A stretch of DNA of 64,000 nucleotides from Sorangium cellulosum (GTDB lineage Bacteria > Myxococcota_A > Polyangia > Polyangiales > Polyangiaceae), in NCBI RefSeq assembly GCF_002950945.1, contig NZ_CP012673.1:11050501-11114500 (forward strand). Reading direction: 5' to 3'. This document shows, piece after piece, positions 1 through 8,959 of this stretch. Within the stretch, counting starts at the first letter, position 1. Each line of letters starts with the position of its first letter. The notes below the pieces were generated by a model. It was not told the DNA's origin. It saw nothing but the letters and a program-made list of their open reading frames with translations, and ran no database searches. Position numbers and translations under genes: made by a program.

Positions 1-173
1 CGAAGATGACGAGCGGCCGGCCGAACGGCAGATCGGGGCCGACCAGATATAAGGAGCTGCGAGGCGCTCGCGCCGACGAGCAGCCAGCTCGGGACGAGGG
101 TGAGCGCGCGGAAGGCCCCGAGCCCCACGAGCAGCGGAAAGCGCCGCTCCTGATCACGGCGCGGGGCGCTCAT
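1..173 (-). CDS. N-terminus of possible membrane protein, runs off left edge
   Basis: An ATG at 173-171 opens a frame that reaches the window edge without a stop (about 57 codons). The first dozen residues are charged (MSAPRRDQERRF) and are followed by a hydrophobic stretch of about 30 residues, as in a signal anchor or first membrane helix. It overlaps the end of the upstream nucleotidyltransferase-like gene by 20 bp, which suggests translational coupling. After about residue 43 the frame turns Arg/Pro-rich, while another frame (ending GPDLPFGRPLVIF) looks more protein-like, so a frameshift near 60 is possible. Too little is visible to name a family. Confidence 0.4.
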   Translation of the reverse strand, partial: MSAPRRDQERRFPLLVGLGAFRALTLVPSWLLVGASASQLLISGRPRSAVRPAARHL

Positions 174-798
174 GCGGCGAGCTCCGCGCCTCCAGGTGTG
201 CGGCGAAGTCCGCGGGGGTCCGCGCGCCGTGCTCGAGGACCGCCGCGTAGATGTCCACGCCGCCGACCTGCTCGGGGTACTCGGGCCGGCGCGACCACAC
301 GTCCTTGATCCAGAGGATCACCTGGCGGAGCTCGGGGTCGAGGTCGCGCAGGCGCCGCGCCGACTCGACCTGCCCGCGCGCGGCGTCCGACTGCCACACC
401 GAGATGTCGACCTTCCAGGCCTGTCCAGCGGGCGTGTGGTAACGCAGCACGAGGTAGTGACGCTGGTCCTGCGGCCGCCCCGACGGGCTGCGCTCGCCGG
501 TCTCCTCGCGGTAATGGACCTCCAGGACGCCCGGGTGCGCCAGCACCGGCAGGAGCGCCGTGAACACCTCGCGGGCGCCGGGCGCCCGGCAGCGGACGCC
601 GAGGTCGAGATCGCGATAGACCATGAGCCCGGAGGCCGCGCTGCCGATCTGCTCCGGGACGCCGAGGCGCGAGGCGCAGGCGAGCAGATCGAGCTGCGTG
701 AGCACCTCGGCGGCCTCGGCTTGCAGGGCCGCCTGGCGCGCCCAGAGCGCGCCGGCCTCCTCGGGAGAGAGCCGCGTGGGGAGGTCTACTCGAGGCAT
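154..798 (-). CDS. nucleotidyltransferase-like hypothetical protein
   Basis: A 214-residue soluble protein. The central part resembles a minimal nucleotidyltransferase core: a short helix-rich N-terminus, then a strand carrying YRDLDLGVRC, where the acidic pair could bind metal, and later YLVLRYHTPAGQ and WKVDISVW strands. The C-terminal third is helical (RQVILWIKDVW). No signal peptide or membrane segment is seen. The product may act on a small molecule or on its partner, but no substrate can be inferred. The stop overlaps the start of the next gene on the same strand. That it is a gene is fairly secure; the fold assignment is an inference from one motif and overall layout. Confidence 0.65.
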   Translation of the reverse strand: MPRVDLPTRLSPEEAGALWARQAALQAEAAEVLTQLDLLACASRLGVPEQIGSAASGLMVYRDLDLGVRCRAPGAREVFTALLPVLAHPGVLEVHYREETGERSPSGRPQDQRHYLVLRYHTPAGQAWKVDISVWQSDAARGQVESARRLRDLDPELRQVILWIKDVWSRRPEYPEQVGGVDIYAAVLEHGARTPADFAAHLEARSSPHERPAP

Positions 799-929
799 GG
801 TCCGGCGAGCCTACACGGCGCGCCGTCCGGCCGCAGCCGTCGGGCGAGCCCGCGCGAGCGGCGCAGACCAGCAGGCGGACACCCACGCCCTACCTCATCG
901 ACCCGCGCCGGGCCGGCGAGGCCGCACCG

Positions 930-1256
930 TCACGCCACCCCGATGCGCCCCTCGCGCCGCAGGTGCTCGAGCTGGTGAGCGAGCTGCGCGGTCTCGAGCC
1001 ACCGACGGAAGGCCGGGTTCTTGGCCACGTAGGCGGCGAAGGCGGCGTTCGTGAACGACTGCGGATCGCACCCGCGCGCGGCGGCGATGGCGGCGACGCT
1101 GTCAACCCCACAGCACGAGTCTGCTAAACGCCCGTGCGCGGTCGACCATCGGAGGCCGGCGAGGCGCCGTGTCCCGCGCCGGGCTGCTTGCGCAGATCTG
1201 CTTCTGATCTCGGGCAACGAGCGCAGCCCGGGGCGCCCTCGCCTCACCGCCGTCAT
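930..1256 (-). CDS. short hypothetical ORF, possibly a gene remnant
   Basis: A 108-codon frame. Only its second half (from about VDSVAAIAA onward, with NPAFRRWLETAQ and LEHLRREGRIG) looks like real protein. The first half is Arg/Ala-rich and has no clear ribosome site. The tail resembles the C-terminal helical cap of some metallo-beta-lactamase-fold enzymes, but that is only an impression. It lies in a 640-bp stretch between a nucleotidyltransferase-like gene and a divergent repeat protein. The stretch holds nothing else I can support, so this may be the 3' end of a decayed gene. Confidence 0.25.
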   Translation of the reverse strand: MTAVRRGRPGLRSLPEIRSRSAQAARRGTRRLAGLRWSTAHGRLADSCCGVDSVAAIAAARGCDPQSFTNAAFAAYVAKNPAFRRWLETAQLAHQLEHLRREGRIGVA

Positions 1257-1435
1257 GGCCGTGCCGGACGGTCGCCGCGAGCGCGCCGTTGCGAGGCGGT
1301 GTCGCCATCGTGCGCGCGATGGTTTGGAATCGTATCCGCGGCAGCACCTGTGATAGCCGTGCTCCCCAGGGGATCAGCTTCACACCTTGGCCCCCCGTGC
1401 GCTCCGGTGGAAGCGCACCATGACGAGGAGGGACT

Positions 1436-4400
1436 ATGAGCCGTCGCGGCAAGATGGGCTTATTCCATACGCTTGGTTTGTTACTCGGCTCCGCGTTGCT
1501 GCCCGGTGCAGCGCACGCGGCGACCACGGCGATCACGTACACCATCAGTCACGCGGACTGCGGCGCCAACAGCTTCGCGCTGTACCTGAACGGCGCGCTG
1601 CTCGACACGCTGGACACCTCGGTCGCCTGCGAGTGCAACAGCACGCCGCAGGTGGTGACCTTCACTGACCCGGCGGTGCTCGAGCTCTACGATCCCGCGA
1701 GCTGTAACGACTTCCAGGTCGAGACGGTCGGCGACCACAACGTCGCGTGGGGCTACGTGCGCGTCGACGTCGCGTCCGACGAGGGGGCGGCGTCGGCGTG
1801 CCTGTTCGACGGCTCGCCGGACAACTTCTCCCCGTCCTGCGCCGATCGGCCCCTCTGCGACGGCTTCACCTTCGAAGTCGGCGCCGTGGGAGACGCGGAT
1901 CCGGACGGCGACGGCGTCGCGACGGGCGCGGGAGCGGCCTGCGACAACTGCGGCAGGACGGCCAACCCGGACCAGGCCGACGGCGACGGCGACGGCGTGG
2001 GCGACGTGTGCCAGGCCTGCGTGTCGGCGCCGAACGACGGCGACAGCGACGGCCTCTGCGATGCAGTGGACAACTGCGATCACGCCACGAACCCGGACCA
2101 GAGCGACGCCGACGGCGACGGCCTGGGCGACGTCTGCGACAACTGCGTGGACGCGCCGAACCCCGGCCAGGAAGACAGCGACTGGAACGGCCGCGGCGAC
2201 GCGTGCGACACCTGCTACGCCTCCGGGTCGACCGACTGGGACGCCGACGGGACCTGCGACCAGGTCGACAACTGCGTGGGGTATACCAACCCCGACCAGG
2301 CCGACGGCGACGGCGACGGCGCAGGCGACGCGTGCGACTTCTGCGCGGGCCCGGGGGCGTTCGACAGCGACGGCGACGGGATCTGCGATGGGATCGACAA
2401 CTGCTACTACGACTACAACCCCGACCAGGCCGACAGTGACGCCGACGGCCTCGGCGACACGTGCGACTTCTGCGCGGGCCCGGGGACGTACGACAGCGAC
2501 GGCGACGGGCTCTGCGATGAAGCCGACAACTGCTACTACGGCTACAACCCCGACCAGAGCGACGTGGACGCCGACGGCCTCGGCGACCTCTGCGACAACT
2601 GCGCGAGCGCGCCGAACCCCGGCCAGGAAGACAGCGACTGGAACGGCATCGGCGACGCGTGCGACACCTGCTACGCCTCCGGGTCGCCCGACTGGGACTT
2701 CGACGGGAGCTGCGACTCGGTCGACAACTGCTTGGGGTACACCAACCCCGACCAGGCCGACGGCGACGGCGACGGCGTAGGCGACCTCTGCGACAACTGC
2801 GCGAACGCGCCGAACCCCGATCAGGCCGACAGCGACTGGAACGGCCGCGGCGACGCGTGCGACACCTGCTACGCCTCCGGGTCGACCGACTGGGACACCG
2901 ACGGGATCTGCGACTCGGTCGACAACTGCGTGGGGTACACCAACCCCGAGCAGACCGACAGCGACGGCGACGGCGTAGGCGACGTGTGCGACTTCTGCGC
3001 CGGGTCGGGGCCGGCCGACAGCGACGGCGACGGCCTCTGCGATGGGAACGACAACTGCCCGTCCAGCTACAACCCCGACCAGGCGGACGGTGACGGTGAC
3101 GGCGTCGGCGACAGCTGCGACCCCTGCGGCGCGATCATCGACAACGGCAACGTCCAGCTCGGCATCAACTGCGAGGGTCACCTGAACCTGCCGTTCGCCG
3201 GGGATCCCCTCGGCATCGGGTACCTCGGGCTGCGTTACCTGCCCACGGAAAACCCGTCGGTCGAGCCGGGCGCGCTGGCCGAGGGGTGGGGCGTCGCGGA
3301 CGCCACCTCCGGCGTGGCCGGTTATGCGAACCGGTCGGCGGACTTTGGCGCGGTGAACATGAACGTCGTCGGCTTCTCGTCCACCGGGAGCACCGCGGTC
3401 TCCACGGTCCAGGTGGGCTCGACGTTCGTCGTCACGCACGACTATCACCCGTCGGCGCTGACCCCCTGGCTCTACGAGGTGGTCGTGACCATCGAGAACA
3501 TCAGCCCGGATCCCGTGGACGTGCGTTACCGGCGCGTCATGGACTGGGACATCTATCCCACGGTGTTCTCCGAGTACGTGACCATCGACATGGGGACGGC
3601 CGCGGAGCTGTTCCGCACGGACACGAACGGCTTCAACAGCGCGAACCCGCTCACGTTCTCGAGCTACCAGCCTGGCCCGGTGACCGACGCGGGCCCGTCC
3701 GACCACGGCGCGCTCTTCGACTTCGACTTCGGCGAGCTCGCGCCCGGCGAGAGCAAGGTCTTCAAGACGTTCTACGGCGCCGCGGGCACCGAGGACGACG
3801 CCGAGGGCGCCCTGTCGGCCGTCGGGGCCGAGGCCTACTCGTTCGGCCAGCCGAGCAACGTCGGCGGGCCGGATCTCGGCGAGCCGAACACCTTCATCTT
3901 CGCGTATGCGAGCGTGCCCGCCGGCCCCGTCTGCGGCGATGGCGTCGTCGACGCCGGCGAGGAATGCGACGACGGCAACACCACGAGCGGGGACGGCTGC
4001 GACGCCGCCTGCGTCGTCGAGTGCACCGACGCGGACGGCGACGGCTACTGCGACCCGACGTGCGTGACGATCCAGCGGGACGTCTACGGCCAGGTGGCCG
4101 ACGCGACCATCTGGGCGCGGTACCCGCGAAGCAACGAGGGCGGCGGGGCCTACCTGCACACGGGCCTGAGCGATGGCGAGGAGAAGAAGGCGCTGTACCG
4201 CTTCGAACTCGACGTGATCCCCTACGGCGCAACGATCGAGTCCGCCACCTTCAGCACCCGGCTCTACAGCTCCGGCACCAACGAGATCCGGGTGCACCGC
4301 ATCAACGCCGCGTGGTCGGAGTCGACGGTGACCTGGAACAACTTCGCCAGCAGCTACGATCCGGCGGTCGAGGCGACGCTCGTCGGCGCGTCGTCGGCCG

Positions 4401-4564
4401 TCAGGAGCGTCGACCTGACGGCGCTCGTCCAGGTGTGGGTCGACGGCGTGCAGCCGAACTACGGCTTCCTCCTGGAGGAGGACCTGACGGCGCTCACCTC
4501 CTACCGTGCCAGCGAGCACAGCACCGTCAGCCACCGCCCCTCGCTCGAGGTGTGCTTCTACTGA
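1436..4564 (+). CDS. secreted thrombospondin type 3 repeat protein with DNRLRE domain
   Basis: A 1042-residue exported protein. GAGGAGG sits 6 nt before the ATG. Residues 1-29 form a signal peptide (GLLLGSALLPGAAHA). Roughly residues 150-560 are Ca-binding thrombospondin type 3 repeats of the form NPDQADGDGDGVGD-CDNC, with a paired Cys in nearly every unit. A middle beta-rich domain (560-830) contains DWDIYPT and resembles secreted myxobacterial repeat proteins. Residues 832-866 are a DUF4215 myxobacterial cysteine-rich repeat (CGDGVVDAGEECDDGN). Residues 875-1042 match a DNRLRE/CBM96-type beta-sandwich (RFELDVIP, WSESTVTWNN, VQVWVDG). It is probably a surface or matrix adhesin stiffened by calcium. 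Several repeat blocks are almost identical in DNA. Its stop overlaps that of the convergent bioA by 7 bp. Confidence 0.9.
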   Translation: MSRRGKMGLFHTLGLLLGSALLPGAAHAATTAITYTISHADCGANSFALYLNGALLDTLDTSVACECNSTPQVVTFTDPAVLELYDPASCNDFQVETVGDHNVAWGYVRVDVASDEGAASACLFDGSPDNFSPSCADRPLCDGFTFEVGAVGDADPDGDGVATGAGAACDNCGRTANPDQADGDGDGVGDVCQACVSAPNDGDSDGLCDAVDNCDHATNPDQSDADGDGLGDVCDNCVDAPNPGQEDSDWNGRGDACDTCYASGSTDWDADGTCDQVDNCVGYTNPDQADGDGDGAGDACDFCAGPGAFDSDGDGICDGIDNCYYDYNPDQADSDADGLGDTCDFCAGPGTYDSDGDGLCDEADNCYYGYNPDQSDVDADGLGDLCDNCASAPNPGQEDSDWNGIGDACDTCYASGSPDWDFDGSCDSVDNCLGYTNPDQADGDGDGVGDLCDNCANAPNPDQADSDWNGRGDACDTCYASGSTDWDTDGICDSVDNCVGYTNPEQTDSDGDGVGDVCDFCAGSGPADSDGDGLCDGNDNCPSSYNPDQADGDGDGVGDSCDPCGAIIDNGNVQLGINCEGHLNLPFAGDPLGIGYLGLRYLPTENPSVEPGALAEGWGVADATSGVAGYANRSADFGAVNMNVVGFSSTGSTAVSTVQVGSTFVVTHDYHPSALTPWLYEVVVTIENISPDPVDVRYRRVMDWDIYPTVFSEYVTIDMGTAAELFRTDTNGFNSANPLTFSSYQPGPVTDAGPSDHGALFDFDFGELAPGESKVFKTFYGAAGTEDDAEGALSAVGAEAYSFGQPSNVGGPDLGEPNTFIFAYASVPAGPVCGDGVVDAGEECDDGNTTSGDGCDAACVVECTDADGDGYCDPTCVTIQRDVYGQVADATIWARYPRSNEGGGAYLHTGLSDGEEKKALYRFELDVIPYGATIESATFSTRLYSSGTNEIRVHRINAAWSESTVTWNNFASSYDPAVEATLVGASSAVRSVDLTALVQVWVDGVQPNYGFLLEEDLTALTSYRASEHSTVSHRPSLEVCFY

Positions 4565-5886
4565 TCCTGCGCTGACGTGGATCTCGGCCGCGCGGCGGGC
4601 TCTCGGCTCGGCCGCGCGGCGCCCTCCTGGCGAACGACGGCGACGATGGCCGACGTCAGCTTCGACAGCTCCTCGTCCGAGATGACGAACGGGGGCGTCA
4701 GGTAGATCACCCGCCCCATTGGACGGATCCAGACGCCGGCGTCGGCGAAGCGCCGGCCAAGGGCCCCTGCGTCCACCGGTCCATCGAGCTCGACCACCCC
4801 GATCGCGCCGCGCACCCGGACGTCGGCGACGCCGGGCGCGCCGCGGCAGGGGGCGAGCCCCGCCGCGAGCCCCTTCGCGATGCGGGCCACGTCGTCGCGC
4901 CAGCGGCCCTGATCGAACAGGTCGAGCGAGGCATTGGCGGCCGCGCAGGCCAGCGGATTGGCCATGTAGGTGGGGCCGTGCATCAGGGCGGCGCCGGGAT
5001 CGTCCGACCAGAAGGTCTCGAACACCCGGCGGCTGGCGACGGCCGCCGAGAGGGGCAACGTCCCGCCGGTGAGCGCCTTGGACAGGGTGATGATGTCCGG
5101 CGCCACGCCGGCACCTCCACACGCGAACAGGTCGCCGGTCCGGCCGAAGCCCACGAAGATCTCGTCGAAGATCAAGAGCACGTCATGGTCGTCGGCGACG
5201 CGGCGCAGCCGGCGCAGCACCTCGTCGTCGTGGAACAACATGCCGCCGGCGCCCTGCACGCGCGGCTCCACCAGCATGGCGGCGATCTCCGGGCCGTGCT
5301 CCTCGAGGCACGCGACGAGGGCCGCCTCCGACACGTCGTCGGTCGGGAGCGCCACGATGTGCTGGGCGGGCATGACGCCGGAGAACAGGCGGTGCATGCC
5401 TTCCTCGGGATCACAGACCGTCATCGTGGCCAGGGTGTCGCCGTGATAGCCGCCCAGGAACGACAGGAAGCGTGTGCGGCCCTCGACGCCGCGGTTGATC
5501 CAGGTTTGCAGGGCCATCTTCATGGCGATCTCGACCGCCACCGAGCCGGACTCGGCGAAGAAGACGTGGTCGAGGTCCCCGGGCAGGAGGGCCGAGAGGC
5601 GCGAGGCCAGCCGGTAGGCAGGCTCGTGGGCCAGGCCGCCGAACATCACGTGCGGGGCGCGCTCCAGCTGGGCCTGCACGGCCGCGCGGATGTGCGGGTG
5701 GTTGTAGCCGTGGCAGGCGGTCCACCATGAGGCGATGCCGTCCACCAGCTCGCGGCCGTCCTCCAGGACGATGCGGGCGCCCTCCGTCCGGGCGACGGGC
5801 AGCGGCGCTGGCGCGGTCTTCATCTGGCAATACGGACGCCAGACGTGCGGGGCGCCGCGGGTCATCCAATCGGGAGCTCGGGACAT
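4558..5886 (-). CDS. bioA: adenosylmethionine-8-amino-7-oxononanoate aminotransferase
   Basis: BioA, 442 residues, transfers the amino group of S-adenosylmethionine to 7-keto-8-aminopelargonate to make 7,8-diaminopelargonate in biotin synthesis (cytosolic, PLP enzyme, class III aminotransferase fold). BioA hallmarks are the N-terminal HVWRPYCQMK, WWTACHGYNHP, and FAESGSVAVEIAMKMA. The PLP motif DEIFVGFGRTG is followed by the Schiff-base lysine K270 in LSKALTGG. HGPTYMANPLACAAA near residue 305 is the usual substrate-side loop. GAGAGG lies 5 nt before the start. Length is normal for the family. No other bio gene is adjacent, so the pathway is not clustered here. The gene stands alone, upstream of the truncated hairpin repeat at 5947. 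Confidence 0.95.
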   Translation of the reverse strand: MSRAPDWMTRGAPHVWRPYCQMKTAPAPLPVARTEGARIVLEDGRELVDGIASWWTACHGYNHPHIRAAVQAQLERAPHVMFGGLAHEPAYRLASRLSALLPGDLDHVFFAESGSVAVEIAMKMALQTWINRGVEGRTRFLSFLGGYHGDTLATMTVCDPEEGMHRLFSGVMPAQHIVALPTDDVSEAALVACLEEHGPEIAAMLVEPRVQGAGGMLFHDDEVLRRLRRVADDHDVLLIFDEIFVGFGRTGDLFACGGAGVAPDIITLSKALTGGTLPLSAAVASRRVFETFWSDDPGAALMHGPTYMANPLACAAANASLDLFDQGRWRDDVARIAKGLAAGLAPCRGAPGVADVRVRGAIGVVELDGPVDAGALGRRFADAGVWIRPMGRVIYLTPPFVISDEELSKLTSAIVAVVRQEGAARPSREPAARPRSTSAQDQ

Positions 5887-5946
5887 GAGGACCTCTCAGG
5901 GGGCACGAACGGCTTGCGCGGGTGTCGAGGACGCCAACACATCATC

Positions 5947-5980
5947 TTCTTGGCGTTCTTGGCGCCTTGGCGGCTCATTT
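5947..5980 (+). repeat. truncated GCCAAG-unit hairpin repeat
   Basis: Three tandem 9-bp units (TTCTTGGCG, TTCTTGGCG, CCTTGGCGG), then the boundary CTCATTT. This matches one arm of the complete hairpin at 53159-53227. Only a stub of the opposite arm (ACGCCAA) remains just upstream, so this copy is truncated. It lies in the 190-bp gap between bioA and the next gene. Its right end read in reverse is AATGAGCC, the same boundary as in the larger copies. Confidence 0.75.
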
Positions 5981-6076
5981 CTCTCGCGAGCGCGCCCGCG
6001 GCAGGGGCGGGCGCGCCGGGAATGAGCGGCTGAACCGCCGCGGCGCGCTGACCCGCGCCTGCGCCGGAAGGCGGCG

Positions 6077-6958
6077 TCAGGTCGGGCGCTTCAAGCGGAG
6101 GATCTTGGCACCTGGATGCGGGTCGATCGGCGGCAGCGCGAGCACGAGCCGCTCGATCTGCGGCAACGCCTGCTGGACCGCGCCTTCTGCCTGGAGCTCG
6201 GAGAACGGGCCCGGGTAGGCGAGGATCACGCGGTAGATGTTCGCGAACGAGCGCGCATACACGCCGACCTGGTCGTCTTGCCCGATGAACCGGCCGTGGG
6301 CGGAGCCCTCCGAGGCCGCAGGGCCCCGCACGCGGTCGATGGCGCGCGCGATGGCGACCTGCCGCCGCCACGCCGCGGGGCTGCGCGAGCCGCGCTCCCG
6401 GATCTTCTGGAGGTGGCCGGCGACGTTCTCGCGCTCGCGAGCGCCGAGCGACGTGGTCGCGAGCGCCTGCTCGAGCGCGGCGTCGTCGAGCTCGAGCAGG
6501 TCGATCAGGTTCACGCCGGCGCGCTCCACCTCGTCGGCCCAGCGCGCGAGGAGCACCGCGTCCTCGACGTCCACCTCGTCCCGGCGCGGCTCCGACGTCC
6601 CCCAGACCACCGGGGAGGTGTCGTCCACGACGACCGCGCCGAGGGCGCCCGCGCGCAGCGCGAGGCCCTCCAGCTCGTCGTCCAGGCGGTGCGTCGACGC
6701 GCCCGGCGAGGGCCGCGGGGCCGCGTCATGCAACGAGACGCCCGCGAACGTCGCGGCGAGCTCCGCGAGCCGCTCGGCGACCTTGGCGGGCTCGCCGGGA
6801 GGCTCGGCGAAACGCGCGACCAGCCGCGAGCCGTTCGGCAGCGTGCACCACGACGTGCGCGGATCGTCGGAAGGCCTGCCTCCGAGCTCGATCAGGGCGT
6901 CATCGGCGGACAGCTCGCGCTGCACGAGGTCGAGGAAACGGAGCAGGGCAGGATCCAT
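6077..6958 (-). CDS. conserved hypothetical protein
   Basis: A 293-residue soluble protein with no signal peptide or membrane segment. The N-terminal third (SADDALIELGGRP, TSWCTLPNGSRLVARF) and the part around LRAGALGAVVVDDTSPVVWGTSE read like an alpha/beta domain of roadblock or GAF size. The C-terminal third (FANIYRVILAYPGPFSEL, LVLALPPIDPHPG) gives another such strand-helix pattern. The middle is helical and highly charged. A roadblock/LC7 relationship is only a guess; such proteins modulate small GTPases in myxobacteria. It is a single gene with the start at 6958, and a 408-bp gap separates it from the divergent repeat protein. Confidence 0.65.
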   Translation of the reverse strand: MDPALLRFLDLVQRELSADDALIELGGRPSDDPRTSWCTLPNGSRLVARFAEPPGEPAKVAERLAELAATFAGVSLHDAAPRPSPGASTHRLDDELEGLALRAGALGAVVVDDTSPVVWGTSEPRRDEVDVEDAVLLARWADEVERAGVNLIDLLELDDAALEQALATTSLGARERENVAGHLQKIRERGSRSPAAWRRQVAIARAIDRVRGPAASEGSAHGRFIGQDDQVGVYARSFANIYRVILAYPGPFSELQAEGAVQQALPQIERLVLALPPIDPHPGAKILRLKRPT

Positions 6959-7366
6959 GGGCAGCGCAGCTTACTCGAAGGCGGGCAGCGTGACACGGCG
7001 CAGGAGCCGCCGAGGAGCCAGCGTCGTCGCGGCGCACGGACGAGGTGAGGCGAAGGGGGAGACAAAACGGTTCGGAATTGTCAAGGCAAAACCATTCTCG
7101 TGCGCGCGACACGCCCCTCCTCCGGAAAACCCGACACGTGATCGCCGCGATGTGCGGCACGCCGCTGCCGAGGCCGCTGCCGAGCTGCCGGAGCTGTGTC
7201 TCGGGCGGCCGAGCGCGGCGTCGGCGCCCGAGCCTCGTAGACGCCGCGGAGCGCCTCGGCCAATACGGAAGGCTCGGGATCGGCGGGCCTTCGACGGACA
7301 CCACCTCAGCGGCGTGCGGGCGAGGTCCGGTCTCGATCGGGTCAACTTCTCCTGGAGGAAAGACAC
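6959..7366. other. divergent intergenic region
   Basis: A 408-bp gap between divergently transcribed genes. A short AT-richer patch at about 7055-7100 is the likeliest promoter area. I see no convincing -35/-10 pair, repeat or small gene. Confidence 0.5.
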
Positions 7367-8893
7367 ATGGACCAGCGATCTCGATGGGCCCTCCCCTTGC
7401 TGCTCACGGCAGCCTCGGTGAGCGCGGCAGGACCGGTCTACGCCGACGTGACGGTCTCGGGGGACGTCACGCCGAGCAACCCGAGCGATCCGTGGGACCT
7501 CGGGCCCAATCCCCTGCTGATCGGCAGCACGAGCCAGTTCGGGGCGCCGACCTCGGGCGAGGTCGTCATCAGCAAAGGCGGGACGTTGATCAGCTCCGGC
7601 GCCATCGTGGCCGCGAACGACGAGGCCACCGGCACGGTCCACGTCACCGGGTACGGATCGCGGTGGATCAACAGCGGGTCCCTCTGGGTCGCGCTCCTCA
7701 ACGAGACCATGGGGCAGCTCTACATCCGCAGGGGGGCCGAGGTGATCACCGACTCGCTCCAGATCGGCATCGCCGGCTACTCTGCCAATGGATACGTGCT
7801 CGTCGAGGGGTATGACTCCGCCCTGACGAGCCGAACGGACACGTACATCGGCTACGCCGAGAGCGACAGTTACCTCGAGCTCAGGCAAGGGGGGAGCTTC
7901 TACTCGCACAACGTGTACATCGCGAGGTGCCAGCTCTGCTCCGGCCACGCGATCGCCGGGGGCTCCGCGACGACGTGGGTCAACACCGGCGAGTTCGTCG
8001 TGGGCGCGAACGGCCACGGGACGCTGCTCGTCGAGCAGGATGCCAAGCTCTTCACCGTGAACGCGCGGATCCACACCACCGATGACATGGTGGGTTACCA
8101 CACCAGCAGGGCGCTCGTGCGCGGCTGGGGCGCCACGTGGACCAACGAGGGGCTCCTGCGCGTCGGGGACTTCGGTTACGGCGAGCTCAGGATCGGCGCC
8201 TACGGCAGCCTCGTGACCGAAGACACGGAGGTCCGCTCGCTGAGCGGCAACGGAGTCCTCGAGGTGAACGGGCCGTATGCGTCATGGCGCAACAGCGGTG
8301 ACGTGATGCTCGTCACGGCGGAGCCGACGGCTCCGGCGCTCCTCATCCGCAGAGGCCTCGCCAGCATCGGCGGCGCGCTCCGGACCGGGCCGCTGCACCC
8401 GACCTTCGATCCTCCTCACCCGGGGCCCGTCGCTCTCGTCACGGGCGGCGCGCTCGTCGCGGGCCTCATCGATCTCCCGGAGGGCGATTTCCATCTCGCC
8501 GGCGGGCGCCTCGCCGTCGGAAGCTTCGTGGGCGATCTCGTCAATGTGCAGTCCGGCGAGCTCTCCGTCGGCGAGGAGCACCCCTCGACGACCGTCTCCG
8601 GCGGCTACATCCAGGGCCCGGGCGCCGCGCTGGCCATCACGGTCGCGGGAGCGAGCGGCGCGCCGCTGCTCCAGGTCGACGCGGACGTGAGCCTCGACGG
8701 CGTGCTGGAGGTGCTGCCGGCGGACGAGACCGCGTCGTTCCAGGCCGGGGATACCGTCGCCCTGCTCGGCTGGAACGGCGAGCTCACGGGCGTGTTCGCG
8801 GACGTGTACATCGCCTTGCCGCTCCCCCCGGGGCTCGCCTGGGACACCTCGGCGCTGTACACGACCGGCGAGATCACCGTCGTGCCTTCTTGA
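7367..8893 (+). CDS. secreted T5SS/PEP-CTERM-type beta-helix repeat protein
   Basis: A 508-residue exported protein. TGGAGGAAAG precedes the ATG, and residues 1-26 are a signal peptide (LLLTAASVSAAGPVYA). From about 30 to 430 it carries the roughly 45-residue repeats known from TIGR04393 (T5SS/PEP-CTERM-associated repeat): GYGSRWINSGSLWV, GQLYIRRGAEV, GSATTWVNTGEFVVG, GTLLVEQDAKL, GWGATWTNEGLLRVG. These predict a parallel beta-helix. The last 70 residues (GDTVALLGWNGELTG) resemble the closing part of autotransporter passengers. No autotransporter barrel, PEP-CTERM anchor or membrane helix follows, so it is probably released or held by other means. It faces a broken peptidase gene. Confidence 0.85.
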   Translation: MDQRSRWALPLLLTAASVSAAGPVYADVTVSGDVTPSNPSDPWDLGPNPLLIGSTSQFGAPTSGEVVISKGGTLISSGAIVAANDEATGTVHVTGYGSRWINSGSLWVALLNETMGQLYIRRGAEVITDSLQIGIAGYSANGYVLVEGYDSALTSRTDTYIGYAESDSYLELRQGGSFYSHNVYIARCQLCSGHAIAGGSATTWVNTGEFVVGANGHGTLLVEQDAKLFTVNARIHTTDDMVGYHTSRALVRGWGATWTNEGLLRVGDFGYGELRIGAYGSLVTEDTEVRSLSGNGVLEVNGPYASWRNSGDVMLVTAEPTAPALLIRRGLASIGGALRTGPLHPTFDPPHPGPVALVTGGALVAGLIDLPEGDFHLAGGRLAVGSFVGDLVNVQSGELSVGEEHPSTTVSGGYIQGPGAALAITVAGASGAPLLQVDADVSLDGVLEVLPADETASFQAGDTVALLGWNGELTGVFADVYIALPLPPGLAWDTSALYTTGEITVVPS

Positions 8894-8959
8894 GCTCGCG
8901 GGGCGAGCCCCGACGGCTGCGCGGCGAGGCTGCCGCCCAGAGGCGGCCCCCGCGCCGCG

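Noticed and set aside
1481..5122. A 1213-codon open frame on the minus strand across the Ca-binding repeat gene
   Set aside because: It is antisense to a protein with clear signal peptide, Ca-binding repeats and domains; the frame is open only because of high GC and the repetitive codon pattern.
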